IMG/VR virus record: IMGVR_UViG_3300030099_007171
Span: 1 to 22,454 of that record
Source: a virus
DNA length: 22,454 nucleotides
Direction: 5' to 3' (one strand)
The translations under genes and the position numbers were made by a program. Positions 8,745-15,181 of this stretch are shown here, in pieces (the stretch's first letter is position 1; each line of letters opens with the position of its first letter). The notes under the pieces are model-generated. The model made no database searches, was not told the origin of the DNA, and worked only from the letters and a program-made list of their open reading frames with translations.

Positions 8745-9851
8745 ATGAGACAATTTAAACTAGATAAAATTAAAGCTACTGGAACGACGGTTGGGGATGT
8801 GCATTTTCCGAAAGTGAGCCTGCATCTTACTTGCGAAGGGAGCAACGGTTCTACTACCGTGACTGATTCAAGTAATACTAATGCAAGTATAACGTGCATT
8901 GGATCAGCTCAAATTTCAACAGCTCAAAGCAAATTTGGCAGCTCTAGTTTAGCTACTGCTTCCGGAGATATTTCTATATCAACAACTAATATATTTAATT
9001 TTGGCACTTCAGATTTTACTGTAGAGTTTTGGTTTTATAGAACAGGATTAGGATCTAGCAATAATTTTATCGTTGATGGAAGACCAAGCGGGAACAATTC
9101 TAATACATTTATGTTATATATGCCAACCAGTACAACCGCTCCAAGATATCATACTGCCTCTTCTGACCAGATAACTTCATCAATAAATTTAGGAACGAAT
9201 GCTTGGACGCATATAGCAGTAGTTAGAAACTCGGGGACTACAACTCTTTATATGAATGGTGTCAGCGGCGGGAGCTTTTCTGATAGCACTGATTATATCG
9301 ATACAGGTGGCACAACATTAGGATTTTGGGCAGGCTCCTCAACTGATTATTCTATGTATACAACGCCCGGTTATTTTGATGATTTTAGAGTCACCAAAGG
9401 AGTCGCTCGTTATACTTCAAATTTCACGCCGCCAACTACTGCACATCTAACTTCCGCCGGAGATGTTAATAAACAAATCGTCGTCAACTCCGACGCAGAC
9501 GGTGTGGCGATTGGAACGGGCGGCATTTCTCAAGCGCGGATTGCAAAAGCGTGGGTGTATTTTAATGGAGAAAATTCGGCGGCGAATATGATTCAAGGAA
9601 GTTATAACATTTCCAGTATAGCTGATGACGGAACTGGGAAATATCAAATAAATTTTTCAACAAATATGTCTGACACTAATTATTCAGTTGTTGGTGGACT
9701 TGGCGGTACTTCCAATAGCTACTCTAGCACTATAGCAATTGTGAGGTTTTCTCATACTCCCGACGCAACACACCAAAACATGTCCACCGCGTATAGTAGT
9801 GGGAGTTTTTACGACTTTCCTAGAGTATACGTAGTATTTTTCGGGAATTAA
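8745..9851 (+). CDS. LamG-like fibre/receptor-binding protein, array copy 7
   Basis: 368 residues. The leader TGTTVGDVHFPKVSLHLTCE is very close to copy 1 also at the DNA level (ACGACGGTTGGGGATGTGCA in both). The core has FGSSSLATASGD without the LDG motif, then D-F-T-V-E-F-W-F-Y, W-T-H-I-A-V-V-R, L-Y-M-N-G and Y-F-D-D-F-R-V-T-K-G. The C-terminal domain keeps HLTSAGDVNKQIVVNSDADG and QARIAKAWVYFNG and ends F-F-G-N. It closes the array: the same junction (TCGGGAATTAAAAA) follows its stop, but a promoter and an unrelated small gene come next. Confidence 0.85.
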   Translation: MRQFKLDKIKATGTTVGDVHFPKVSLHLTCEGSNGSTTVTDSSNTNASITCIGSAQISTAQSKFGSSSLATASGDISISTTNIFNFGTSDFTVEFWFYRTGLGSSNNFIVDGRPSGNNSNTFMLYMPTSTTAPRYHTASSDQITSSINLGTNAWTHIAVVRNSGTTTLYMNGVSGGSFSDSTDYIDTGGTTLGFWAGSSTDYSMYTTPGYFDDFRVTKGVARYTSNFTPPTTAHLTSAGDVNKQIVVNSDADGVAIGTGGISQARIAKAWVYFNGENSAANMIQGSYNISSIADDGTGKYQINFSTNMSDTNYSVVGGLGGTSNSYSSTIAIVRFSHTPDATHQNMSTAYSSGSFYDFPRVYVVFFGN

Positions 9852-9857
9852 AAAAAA

Positions 9858-9885
9858 TTGACTTTTAGCAAAAAAAATCTATAAT
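9858..9885 (+). promoter_or_regulatory. Sigma70-type promoter before the small gene at 9903
   Basis: TTGACT (9858-9863) and a perfect TATAAT (9880-9885) are separated by 16 bases. Transcription would begin near 9892, only about ten bases before the ATG at 9903, and there is no Shine-Dalgarno sequence in that leader. It lies directly after the last lectin-like gene, where no terminator is visible. Confidence 0.65.
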
Positions 9886-9887
9886 AA

Positions 9888-9894
9888 GTGTAAT
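9888..9894 (+). promoter_or_regulatory. GTGTAAT element, occurrence 1
   Basis: GTGTAATATA stands three bases after the TATAAT box and eight bases before the ATG at 9903. The same heptamer precedes other block-starting genes in this window; TGTAAT could itself serve as a -10 hexamer. Confidence 0.35.
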
Positions 9895-9902
9895 ATAGTA
9901 AA

Positions 9903-10139
9903 ATGGACATCACAGGAAGAATTATTTATCCGACAGCTCCCGCAGAAGGAGAGAGTCATAGCGGTGTCGCAGTAGTTGTCCCGGCTCCTCAAGCCGTTGA
10001 ACGAGGCGAAACCCATGAAGAGTTTATGGCTAGAATCGCCGCTAAAGACGTACCTGCAGGAGTTCCTTATCAAATTATTCCTATCGGCGATCTCCCTGCC
10101 GACAGGTATTTTAGAAACGCTTGGGAGTATGCGGAGTAA
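9903..10139 (+). CDS. Small fibre-associated phage protein
   Basis: 78 residues, acidic and without a signal peptide or membrane segment. The C-terminal half has the pattern EEFMARIAAKDVPAGVPYQI followed by D-L-P-A-D-R-Y-F-R-N-A-W-E. I recognise this as a style of small protein often found beside tail fibre genes in phages; its biochemical role is not known to me. It is preceded by a promoter and has no Shine-Dalgarno sequence. It is followed after six bases by the gene at 10146, with which it forms a pair. A structural accessory of the fibre, or a helper in fibre assembly, is the most likely role. The reading frame and start are secure; the function is not. Confidence 0.75.
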   Translation: MDITGRIIYPTAPAEGESHSGVAVVVPAPQAVERGETHEEFMARIAAKDVPAGVPYQIIPIGDLPADRYFRNAWEYAE

Positions 10140-10145
10140 TAAATT

Positions 10146-10418
10146 ATGCCAATCGGAGTAAATATCGCAAAAGCTAAGGAGCTCCAGAAGGAGCGCTTTC
10201 GCCAAGTTCGCAAGCCGCTTTTAGAGGCACTAGATATTGATTATCAACGTGCTGACGAAGCTGGAGATGCGTCCAAGAAAACAGAAATCGCCACTAAAAA
10301 GCAAGCTTTGAGAGATGTGACAAACAGTACGGCTCTTAACGACGCATCTTCGGCGACTGAAGTTCGCGCTGTGTGGGACACTGACGTTCTTGGTGCTAGG
10401 CCTGCCGAACATACTTAA
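10146..10418 (+). CDS. Small fibre-associated protein, possible assembly chaperone
   Basis: 90 residues, rich in charged residues and alanine, and predicted mostly helical by eye: MPIGVNIAKAKELQKERFRQ, then R-K-P-L-L-E-A-L-D-I-D-Y-Q-R-A-D-E-A-G-D and K-K-Q-A-L-R-D-V. The pattern of a short helical protein with an 'LDxxYxRAxExGD' segment and a 'KQALRDV' segment resembles small companions of phage fibre genes, some of which act as fibre assembly chaperones. GGAG at 10133-10136, inside the last codons of the preceding gene, is a good ribosome site nine bases before the ATG. A gap of 38 bases with a GTGTAAT element follows. Chaperone function is inference. Confidence 0.7.
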   Translation: MPIGVNIAKAKELQKERFRQVRKPLLEALDIDYQRADEAGDASKKTEIATKKQALRDVTNSTALNDASSATEVRAVWDTDVLGARPAEHT

Positions 10419-10440
10419 TTTTCCAAAAAAACTTCATATA

Positions 10441-10447
10441 GTGTAAT
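10441..10447 (+). promoter_or_regulatory. GTGTAAT element, occurrence 2
   Basis: GTGTAATTTA lies nine bases before the ATG at 10457. The flank upstream (CCAAAAAAACTTCATATA) resembles the flank of occurrence 1 (CAAAAAAAATCTATAATA). A weak -35 candidate TTTCCA lies 16 bases upstream of TGTAAT. No Shine-Dalgarno sequence precedes the ATG. Confidence 0.4.
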
Positions 10448-10456
10448 TTATACTAT

Positions 10457-11011
10457 ATGAAAGTTGTCGATATCGCTGACGAAATCTTCAGAGAACTCTC
10501 TGAACCTTCAACTTTGTCTATTCCCGCTATTGCCTACTGGGTTAGAAGCAATGTCGGCGAATTGAATAATTACCTGAATACTTCTTTCAGAGTAAGCCAT
10601 GAAACTTTTGAAATAACAGAGCAAGTAGAAGCTACTGGAAGAGAACCCACTTCTTTTAATAGTTCTGTTGATAATGATACTTTAGAGCTCCAGTTCGAAG
10701 AAAAGGCAGTTCTTAAAAAAATGTATAATGTTCATTATTATGATCAACAACTTAGATCTACTTTAGGGGCAGCTTCTAATGACCCAGTAGTGGAAGTAGT
10801 TTCTGATGGATCCAAAGTCCGCAAAATTAATAAAAATGAACTTAGTAAAACTTACGCATCTTTAAAACGTCAAGAATATGACGAATTAAGTGATATGATA
10901 AATGCGTATAAACTAAGACTTTCGGCCCCAGTCCAAGTCGCAGGAGATGATACTACAGTTGGCGCGCACGATCCGTTTAGGACTCAGCACTTTAATAGGT
11001 CTACTATTTAA
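10457..11011 (+). CDS. Putative head-tail connector/adaptor protein
   Basis: 184 residues. The first 45 residues (MKVVDIADEIFRELSEPSTL, then S-I-P-A-I-A-Y-W-V-R-S-N-V-G-E-L-N-N-Y) form an amphipathic helical region of the kind seen at the start of phage head-tail adaptor proteins. A later segment (L-K-R-Q-E-Y-D-E-L-S-D-M-I-N-A-Y) is again helical. The place, first of four closely packed genes before the tail tube gene, fits an adaptor that binds the portal. The assignment rests mainly on position and length; no diagnostic motif was recognised. The next start lies one base after its stop. Confidence 0.5.
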   Translation: MKVVDIADEIFRELSEPSTLSIPAIAYWVRSNVGELNNYLNTSFRVSHETFEITEQVEATGREPTSFNSSVDNDTLELQFEEKAVLKKMYNVHYYDQQLRSTLGAASNDPVVEVVSDGSKVRKINKNELSKTYASLKRQEYDELSDMINAYKLRLSAPVQVAGDDTTVGAHDPFRTQHFNRSTI

Positions 11012-11012
11012 A

Positions 11013-11450
11013 ATGGCATCTTTAATTCCAGAGTCGAGTAAGACAGACTTTATTTCAGCCCTTAATGATCATTTCGATACTTTTAAGGAAGATATTACTA
11101 TATTTAAAGAGCCTAAAAAAGTTATCACAAATCAAAGCCAAAGTATTTACGCTGGCTATGGAGCGCAGAAAGAAATAGTGGAATATGAAACAGTCAGCCA
11201 AAGCTTTAGCGCTTTAGTGAATTTTAGAGAAAGGCAAGACGAAGAATTTATTGATGATATAAAAATTAAAGATATCCGAGGAGATATTAGAATTAAAGTC
11301 GAGCAAGATTGCAGAGATTATATTAAAAACAATGGTAAGACAGAAGCTGTAGTTGTCCAAGGAAAAAACTATAACGTCATAACTGACGACGGAACTAGAG
11401 AATTTTTGGGGCAAAAGTATTTTGTCTTTCATTTAGAGTCTACTTCGTAA
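11013..11450 (+). CDS. Putative head closure/neck protein
   Basis: 145 residues from the ATG at 11013, one base after the preceding stop. The frame is open further upstream to 10947, but that would overlap the previous gene by 65 bases, so the later ATG is preferred. The second half is rich in alternating strands (R-G-D-I-R-I-K-V, T-E-A-V-V-V-Q-G-K-N-Y-N-V-I, K-Y-F-V-F-H-L), as expected for a small beta-barrel head-closure protein. Its last codon overlaps the next start (TAATG at 11448-11452). The role is inferred from order and fold impression. Confidence 0.45.
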   Translation: MASLIPESSKTDFISALNDHFDTFKEDITIFKEPKKVITNQSQSIYAGYGAQKEIVEYETVSQSFSALVNFRERQDEEFIDDIKIKDIRGDIRIKVEQDCRDYIKNNGKTEAVVVQGKNYNVITDDGTREFLGQKYFVFHLESTS

Positions 11451-12049
11451 TGGCTAGAAAACTAAAGCTGAACCTGCAACAAATGCTCAAGAAACAGTTT
11501 GACCCGAGCAAATCAAAAGCTTTAGAAAACTTAGCTTATTCGGCCGCTTCTAAAAGATTAAAGACGGCTCAACAAATGTTACTAGAAGAAATTAATAATC
11601 ATCAAGTAACACAAAGTATAGAAAAAGGCACTAAAAGTCCTTCGTTGGGATTCCAAGGAAATCTTTTTGAGTTTCTAGGATTTAGCAGAGGAGATAGGCC
11701 TGTAGAAGTTTTAAGAAATGCTTATTCAAATTTTGTACATTTAAAAAGAGTTCCGCTAAAGAAGAAAGTTAGTGCTACTAAAATAAATTATGATTTTACA
11801 GTAACCTTTCCCAGTTTGACAGAAATTTACAGTCAAACTCCATTGCCATGGGGCGGCGGCCGAAGCTGGGTAAAAGCTATTGAAAAAGGCGGAGTTAGTA
11901 ATTTTAATTATACTTTAGCTAATTCTGACTATAATACAAGTAGATCAGGAACGGCTATACAATCAAGATACGTAGTAAGAGATTTTAATTATAAGCCAGT
12001 CCCTTACTTATCTCCTATAATAAATAAGTTTATAGCCAATATATCATAA
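11450..12049 (+). CDS. Putative tail completion/neck protein
   Basis: 199 residues, basic, beginning MARKLKLNLQQMLKKQFDPS. A long helix (S-A-A-S-K-R-L-K-T-A-Q-Q-M-L-L-E-E-I) is followed by a G-N-L-F-E-F-L-G-F segment and then beta-rich sequence. Helix followed by strands, and the position third before the tube gene, resemble HK97 gp10-like tail completion proteins, but the match is one of architecture only. It overlaps both neighbours by a single base, so expression is coupled. Confidence 0.45.
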   Translation: MARKLKLNLQQMLKKQFDPSKSKALENLAYSAASKRLKTAQQMLLEEINNHQVTQSIEKGTKSPSLGFQGNLFEFLGFSRGDRPVEVLRNAYSNFVHLKRVPLKKKVSATKINYDFTVTFPSLTEIYSQTPLPWGGGRSWVKAIEKGGVSNFNYTLANSDYNTSRSGTAIQSRYVVRDFNYKPVPYLSPIINKFIANIS

Positions 12050-12915
12050 TGAAACCGCAATTTGATAACAAAGTGATGTCGAGCTTCTTTTTATGGTTCG
12101 ATAATAAACTATTAAAGAAGGGAGAAGCTTTCGAAAATGTCACTGGTCAATTCTATGATTCTTCTGTAGAATATCAAGGATATAGTACATATTCCAGTTC
12201 TTATTCTCAGCTTGTTGCAGACGCATCTATAACTGGAGCTACTATACCAACAGGATTGTACGTTGGGGATAACTTAGTAAATGTTGGCGAAGGTGGGTCG
12301 GATGGCCTATTTGCAATAAACTATAACGAAGGTAGAGCTTACTTTTCAGGAGACCAATCATCTGATGTCACCGGTTCTTTTGCTATAAAAGACTTTAACG
12401 TATTTCTAACGAATCAACCAGAGGATAAGATTCTTTTTGAAACTAAATATACAGAAAGAACAAAAACAGATATAAGGCCGACTGGGCTGGCTTCTGATAC
12501 AAAAACATATCCTGTTATCTACTTGAAAAATATGGGAACCGCTAACCAGCCTATAGCTTTTGGCGGCCAAGATCAAACTACTATTAATATAAGAGCTATT
12601 ATTTTATCACAAAGTCAGTTCGAGTTGGATGCCGTGGGGTCAATATTTAGAGATACTCAGAAAACTTTAGTCCCGCTTTTTGAAGAAACTGAAATGCCGT
12701 TCAATTCTTTTGGAGGTTATAAAGACGGGGCACAGTTTAACTATTCTATATCTACAAACTCTAAAAATTCTGCAACTTCTTGTTTCGTCGAGGAGGTATA
12801 TGTGTCAAATCTAGAGAGAGGTGTTCAAACTAGGATGAGATCCCTTAATCCGGATATTTTCACTAGTATTATTGATTTTGAGCTTACTAAGTTCAGATAT
12901 CCCCGAGATTGCTGA
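12049..12915 (+). CDS. Tail/neck structural protein of unknown family
   Basis: 288 residues, mostly beta by appearance, with tyrosine- and serine-rich strands and no signal peptide. It begins MKPQFDNKVMSSFFLWFDNK and ends F-E-L-T-K-F-R-Y-P-R-D-C. The one-base overlap with the gene before it and the 64-base gap before the tube gene make it the last gene of the connector block. A tail terminator or a neck ring protein is possible by position. No family was recognised, and its length exceeds that of usual tail terminators. Confidence 0.45.
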   Translation: MKPQFDNKVMSSFFLWFDNKLLKKGEAFENVTGQFYDSSVEYQGYSTYSSSYSQLVADASITGATIPTGLYVGDNLVNVGEGGSDGLFAINYNEGRAYFSGDQSSDVTGSFAIKDFNVFLTNQPEDKILFETKYTERTKTDIRPTGLASDTKTYPVIYLKNMGTANQPIAFGGQDQTTINIRAIILSQSQFELDAVGSIFRDTQKTLVPLFEETEMPFNSFGGYKDGAQFNYSISTNSKNSATSCFVEEVYVSNLERGVQTRMRSLNPDIFTSIIDFELTKFRYPRDC

Positions 12916-12942
12916 TTTTTATTTCTCTTTTGCTTATATTAA

Positions 12943-12972
12943 CTGTAATATCAAATAACAACTTAAAAAAGG
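12943..12972 (+). promoter_or_regulatory. CTGTAAT element and ribosome site before the tube gene
   Basis: CTGTAATATC (12943-12952) is a near copy of the GTGTAAT element. AAAGG (12968-12972) sits seven bases before the ATG at 12980 and is one of the clearer Shine-Dalgarno sequences in the window, in keeping with high expression of a tube subunit. Confidence 0.4.
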
Positions 12973-12979
12973 TTTTAAC

Positions 12980-14641
12980 ATGGCTAGAAATAGAATTATT
13001 TATCAAAGTGAGGCGCTTTTCGCAGGTCAGTTGACCGGTGTTACAGACGCGCATAACGAAAATCAAATAAAGCAGCTGCACCGAGTCCAATCGGCCAACT
13101 ACGCTTTTAACATATCTAGAACTGACGTTAACCAATTTGGTGAACTGGCAGCTATAGATAGAGTCGTACTAGATACCCCGACGGTTTCTCTAGATTTCTC
13201 TTATTATTTAGCTAATTTTGCTAATGAAGCTAATCTTGGTTTTACTGTTAATGGAGTAAGCTCAAGTGCCGACAGTATGACTTCTGCTTTATCTGGTATT
13301 TTAAATAGAACTGCTGACGAAAGAAACTTTTTTATTCAGACATCTAGAGAAGGTGAAGATGCAGTTGGAGATGAGAATAGGCATAGCATATCAGACTCTA
13401 GTATTTCAGCTAGCACTATAGGTATCGGCAATGCTTTCATGACTTCTTATAGTTCAGAAGCTTCGGTTGGAGGATTTCCAACTGTTTCTATCGCTGCTGA
13501 AGGCATGAATATGAATTTCAGCACTGGAACTACTGGTGTTCCGAATCCGGGTATCGATAGAATCAACGGAACTGCTGCCACTACTCTTTGCGACCTTCCT
13601 CCAGCTAGCGGAAGCGCTACTCTTGAGTCTTCTGACGATCCTACTTCTGGAATTCTAGGTCTTAGTACCTTACGCCCCGGAGATATTACTATCAAGGTCG
13701 CGGAAAATGATGGAACTAACGTTTTTGGTACTACTAATTATGATCTTGGTGGCGCGAAGCTTCCAACTAGCGCCGGAGATGCTACAAGCTCAGCTAATAT
13801 TCAGAGCTATAATATTTCTTTTGATCTTGGAAGAACTCCGATTCAGAGACTTGGAAATAGATTTGCGTTTGCTCGTGAGATTGATTTCCCAGTGAATCTT
13901 TCACTTAGCGTAGACGCTATTTTGACTGATTTAACCACCGGTAACTTGAATGACCTTATTGATTGTGAAAAATCGTATAACGTTGAAATTGAGCTTAAAG
14001 GCGCTACTGGAGATGTTTGCGGCGCTGCTGGCAAAACTACAGTTGCTAAATATATCTTAAAAGACATGAGGCCAGATTCACAGTCTTTCAGTTCTTCTAT
14101 CGGAGATAACAAGACTGTTACTATCGACTTCACTAGCCAAATCGGTGGTCCAAGACAGAACGATGTTGGATTATTCATGGCTGGTGTTACTCAGGCTAAT
14201 ACAGTTGATCAAACTGGCCCAACGTTTGAAACCTTCGAGGTTCAAAGCGCTAACCAGCACGTCAATGGAACTGTTAGTGGCGATTTGGTATTTAAATTCA
14301 ACGAGCCAGTACAGCACAAAAGAGCTGACGGAACCACGAGAGATCTTCTTACTTCTGATTTTGTCCTCAAGACCGGAGCTACCGCTTCGATGACCGATCC
14401 AGACACCTTAACAAGTGGAACTCATTATCAATTAATAAATAACGTATCTGATAAGACATTTGTTTTGAGATTCGTTGCGCCGGGCGGTATAGCCAAAATG
14501 AATACTGCCGCAGGAAGCGACTTGTTTATATCTGGTAATGTTCAAGCTACCACGAACGATTTGCTTGGTAATGCCATAGCAGCTGCAGAAGCTCCGATTC
14601 ATACACCAATCGATTCTCAGATATTCGGAACACAACCATAA
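12980..14641 (+). CDS. Tail tube (major tail) protein with Ig-like C-terminal domain
   Basis: 553 residues. Residues about 1-405 are beta-rich with short turns and repeated strand patterns (Y-N-I-S-F-D-L-G-R-T-P-I-Q, E-I-D-F-P-V-N-L-S-L-S-V), as expected for a tail tube subunit that stacks in hexameric rings. From about residue 408 a separate domain begins with D-Q-T-G-P-T-F-E, includes D-L-V-F-K-F-N-E-P-V-Q and runs to the end. This is the form of SbsA-type Ig-like domains (x-x-G-P-x-V ... F-S-E-P-V). Ig-like decorations at the C-terminus of tube proteins are known and project from the tail surface. A good Shine-Dalgarno sequence, its own promoter-like element and its position before the chaperone and tape measure region support the call. 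The tube assignment is by context and composition. Confidence 0.65.
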   Translation: MARNRIIYQSEALFAGQLTGVTDAHNENQIKQLHRVQSANYAFNISRTDVNQFGELAAIDRVVLDTPTVSLDFSYYLANFANEANLGFTVNGVSSSADSMTSALSGILNRTADERNFFIQTSREGEDAVGDENRHSISDSSISASTIGIGNAFMTSYSSEASVGGFPTVSIAAEGMNMNFSTGTTGVPNPGIDRINGTAATTLCDLPPASGSATLESSDDPTSGILGLSTLRPGDITIKVAENDGTNVFGTTNYDLGGAKLPTSAGDATSSANIQSYNISFDLGRTPIQRLGNRFAFAREIDFPVNLSLSVDAILTDLTTGNLNDLIDCEKSYNVEIELKGATGDVCGAAGKTTVAKYILKDMRPDSQSFSSSIGDNKTVTIDFTSQIGGPRQNDVGLFMAGVTQANTVDQTGPTFETFEVQSANQHVNGTVSGDLVFKFNEPVQHKRADGTTRDLLTSDFVLKTGATASMTDPDTLTSGTHYQLINNVSDKTFVLRFVAPGGIAKMNTAAGSDLFISGNVQATTNDLLGNAIAAAEAPIHTPIDSQIFGTQP

Positions 14642-14660
14642 TCCAGAAAGATAAAATATT

Positions 14661-14816
14661 ATGAGTTACGCAAATAAGTTATATAAGAAAAAAACGGAAG
14701 CTCCTGCTCCTACTCCGGCCCCAGCGCCTGAACCGGAGCCAGCCCCGGAGCCTCCCGCTCCGGAACCTTCGGATGGTCCAGATTTGGGAATAGAAAGAGC
14801 AGGAGAATTAGGTTAG
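14661..14816 (+). CDS. 51-residue proline-rich protein
   Basis: A short open frame, MSYANKLYKKK followed by about 27 residues of alternating Ala/Pro/Glu (A-P-T-P-A-P-A-P-E-P-E-P) and a tail ending E-R-A-G-E-L-G. The GC content jumps in the proline-rich part. It begins 19 bases after the tube gene stop, in a different frame, and ends before the terminator, so it would be the last gene of that transcript. The basic head and rigid acidic tail suggest a linker or small virion-associated protein. The codon pattern (Pro/Ala/Glu kept in frame without stops) supports coding; there is no family recognition. Confidence 0.55.
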   Translation: MSYANKLYKKKTEAPAPTPAPAPEPEPAPEPPAPEPSDGPDLGIERAGELG

Positions 14817-14832
14817 TTTATTTCACAAAGTT

Positions 14833-14849
14833 AACGCTCTAGAAGCGTT
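14833..14849 (+). other. Small inverted repeat upstream of terminator
   Basis: AACGCT (14833-14838) pairs perfectly with AGCGTT (14844-14849) around a five-base loop. No T-run follows directly, so it is not itself a classical terminator; it may stabilise the 3' end of the transcript. Confidence 0.4.
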
Positions 14850-14873
14850 TCACACCTTCAATAAACAAAATCC

Positions 14874-14897
14874 AAGCCCCTTTTTAGGGGCTTTTTT
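14874..14897 (+). terminator. Intrinsic terminator after the tube gene block
   Basis: AAGCCCC (14874-14880), loop TTTTTA, GGGGCTT (14887-14893), with an uninterrupted T-run to 14897. The seven-base stem and T-run form a strong rho-independent terminator. It ends the block of tube and proline-rich genes. Confidence 0.85.
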
Positions 14898-14908
14898 CTT
14901 GTTTTTGT

Positions 14909-14945
14909 GTGTAATTATTTATAGGTAAAAGGTACAGTAAAGGTA
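14909..14945 (+). promoter_or_regulatory. GTGTAAT element and AGGTA repeats before 14950 gene
   Basis: GTGTAATTAT (14909-14918) lies just after the terminator, where a new promoter is needed. Downstream are three copies of AGGTA (14923, 14930, 14941); AAAGG at 14939-14943 is a likely ribosome site six bases before the ATG. Confidence 0.4.
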
Positions 14946-14949
14946 TATT

Positions 14950-15180
14950 ATGGAAAAAGATATTGTCGAAAACTTTTTCTCGTTTCAATTAAAGAGAAAA
15001 ATTACAGGATTATACAAAACATTCTTCTTTATTTTAGAAGACCTTAATTCAGAAGGTATACAAATCCCCGAAGAAAACTACAAAAGAATACGTAAACGTA
15101 TTCTTGATCAAGGCAACGATACTATTCGAGAACTTGAAGAATATTTTGACAAATACTTAGAATTCCATAAGAATAAATAA
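14950..15180 (+). CDS. Small helical protein of unknown function
   Basis: 76 residues, nearly all helical by composition, with an aromatic segment (L-Y-K-T-F-F-F-I-L-E-D-L) and a charged C-terminal half ending H-K-N-K. It is not recognised. It opens the block between the terminator and the tape measure gene, and a single base separates its stop from the next start. Genes here in long-tailed phages commonly serve tail assembly, often as chaperones that coat the tape measure protein, so a role of this kind is possible. A clear AAAGG ribosome site supports the start. Confidence 0.65.
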   Translation: MEKDIVENFFSFQLKRKITGLYKTFFFILEDLNSEGIQIPEENYKRIRKRILDQGNDTIRELEEYFDKYLEFHKNK

Positions 15181-15181
15181 G

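Larger units (their letters stand above)
1735..9851 (+). repeat. Seven-unit tandem array of LamG fibre genes
   Basis: Seven paralogous genes of about 1.1 kb lie head to tail, interrupted only by the 234-base lipoprotein gene. The most conserved DNA blocks are the leader (ACGGTTGGGGATGTGCATTT type), the first 110 bases of the C-terminal domain (near 2431, 3565, 4713, 5862, 7239, 8334 and 9440) and the gene junction. The lectin-like cores between them are far more diverged. The pattern suggests tandem duplication followed by divergence of the middle and homogenisation of the ends. Confidence 0.85.

Noticed and set aside
1735-9851. Diversity-generating retroelement as the source of variation in the LamG copies
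   Set aside because: No reverse transcriptase gene or short template repeat is visible in the window, and the differences between copies are spread over the whole core instead of being limited to adenine positions in one repeat.
10947-11012. Longer upstream start for the gene at 11013
   Set aside because: It would overlap the preceding gene by 65 bases, and an ATG one base after that gene's stop gives the usual close packing.
11450-12915. Contractile sheath protein among the neck genes
   Set aside because: The two proteins here are 199 and 288 residues, too short for a sheath, and show no sheath-like features; a sheath elsewhere in the genome cannot be excluded.
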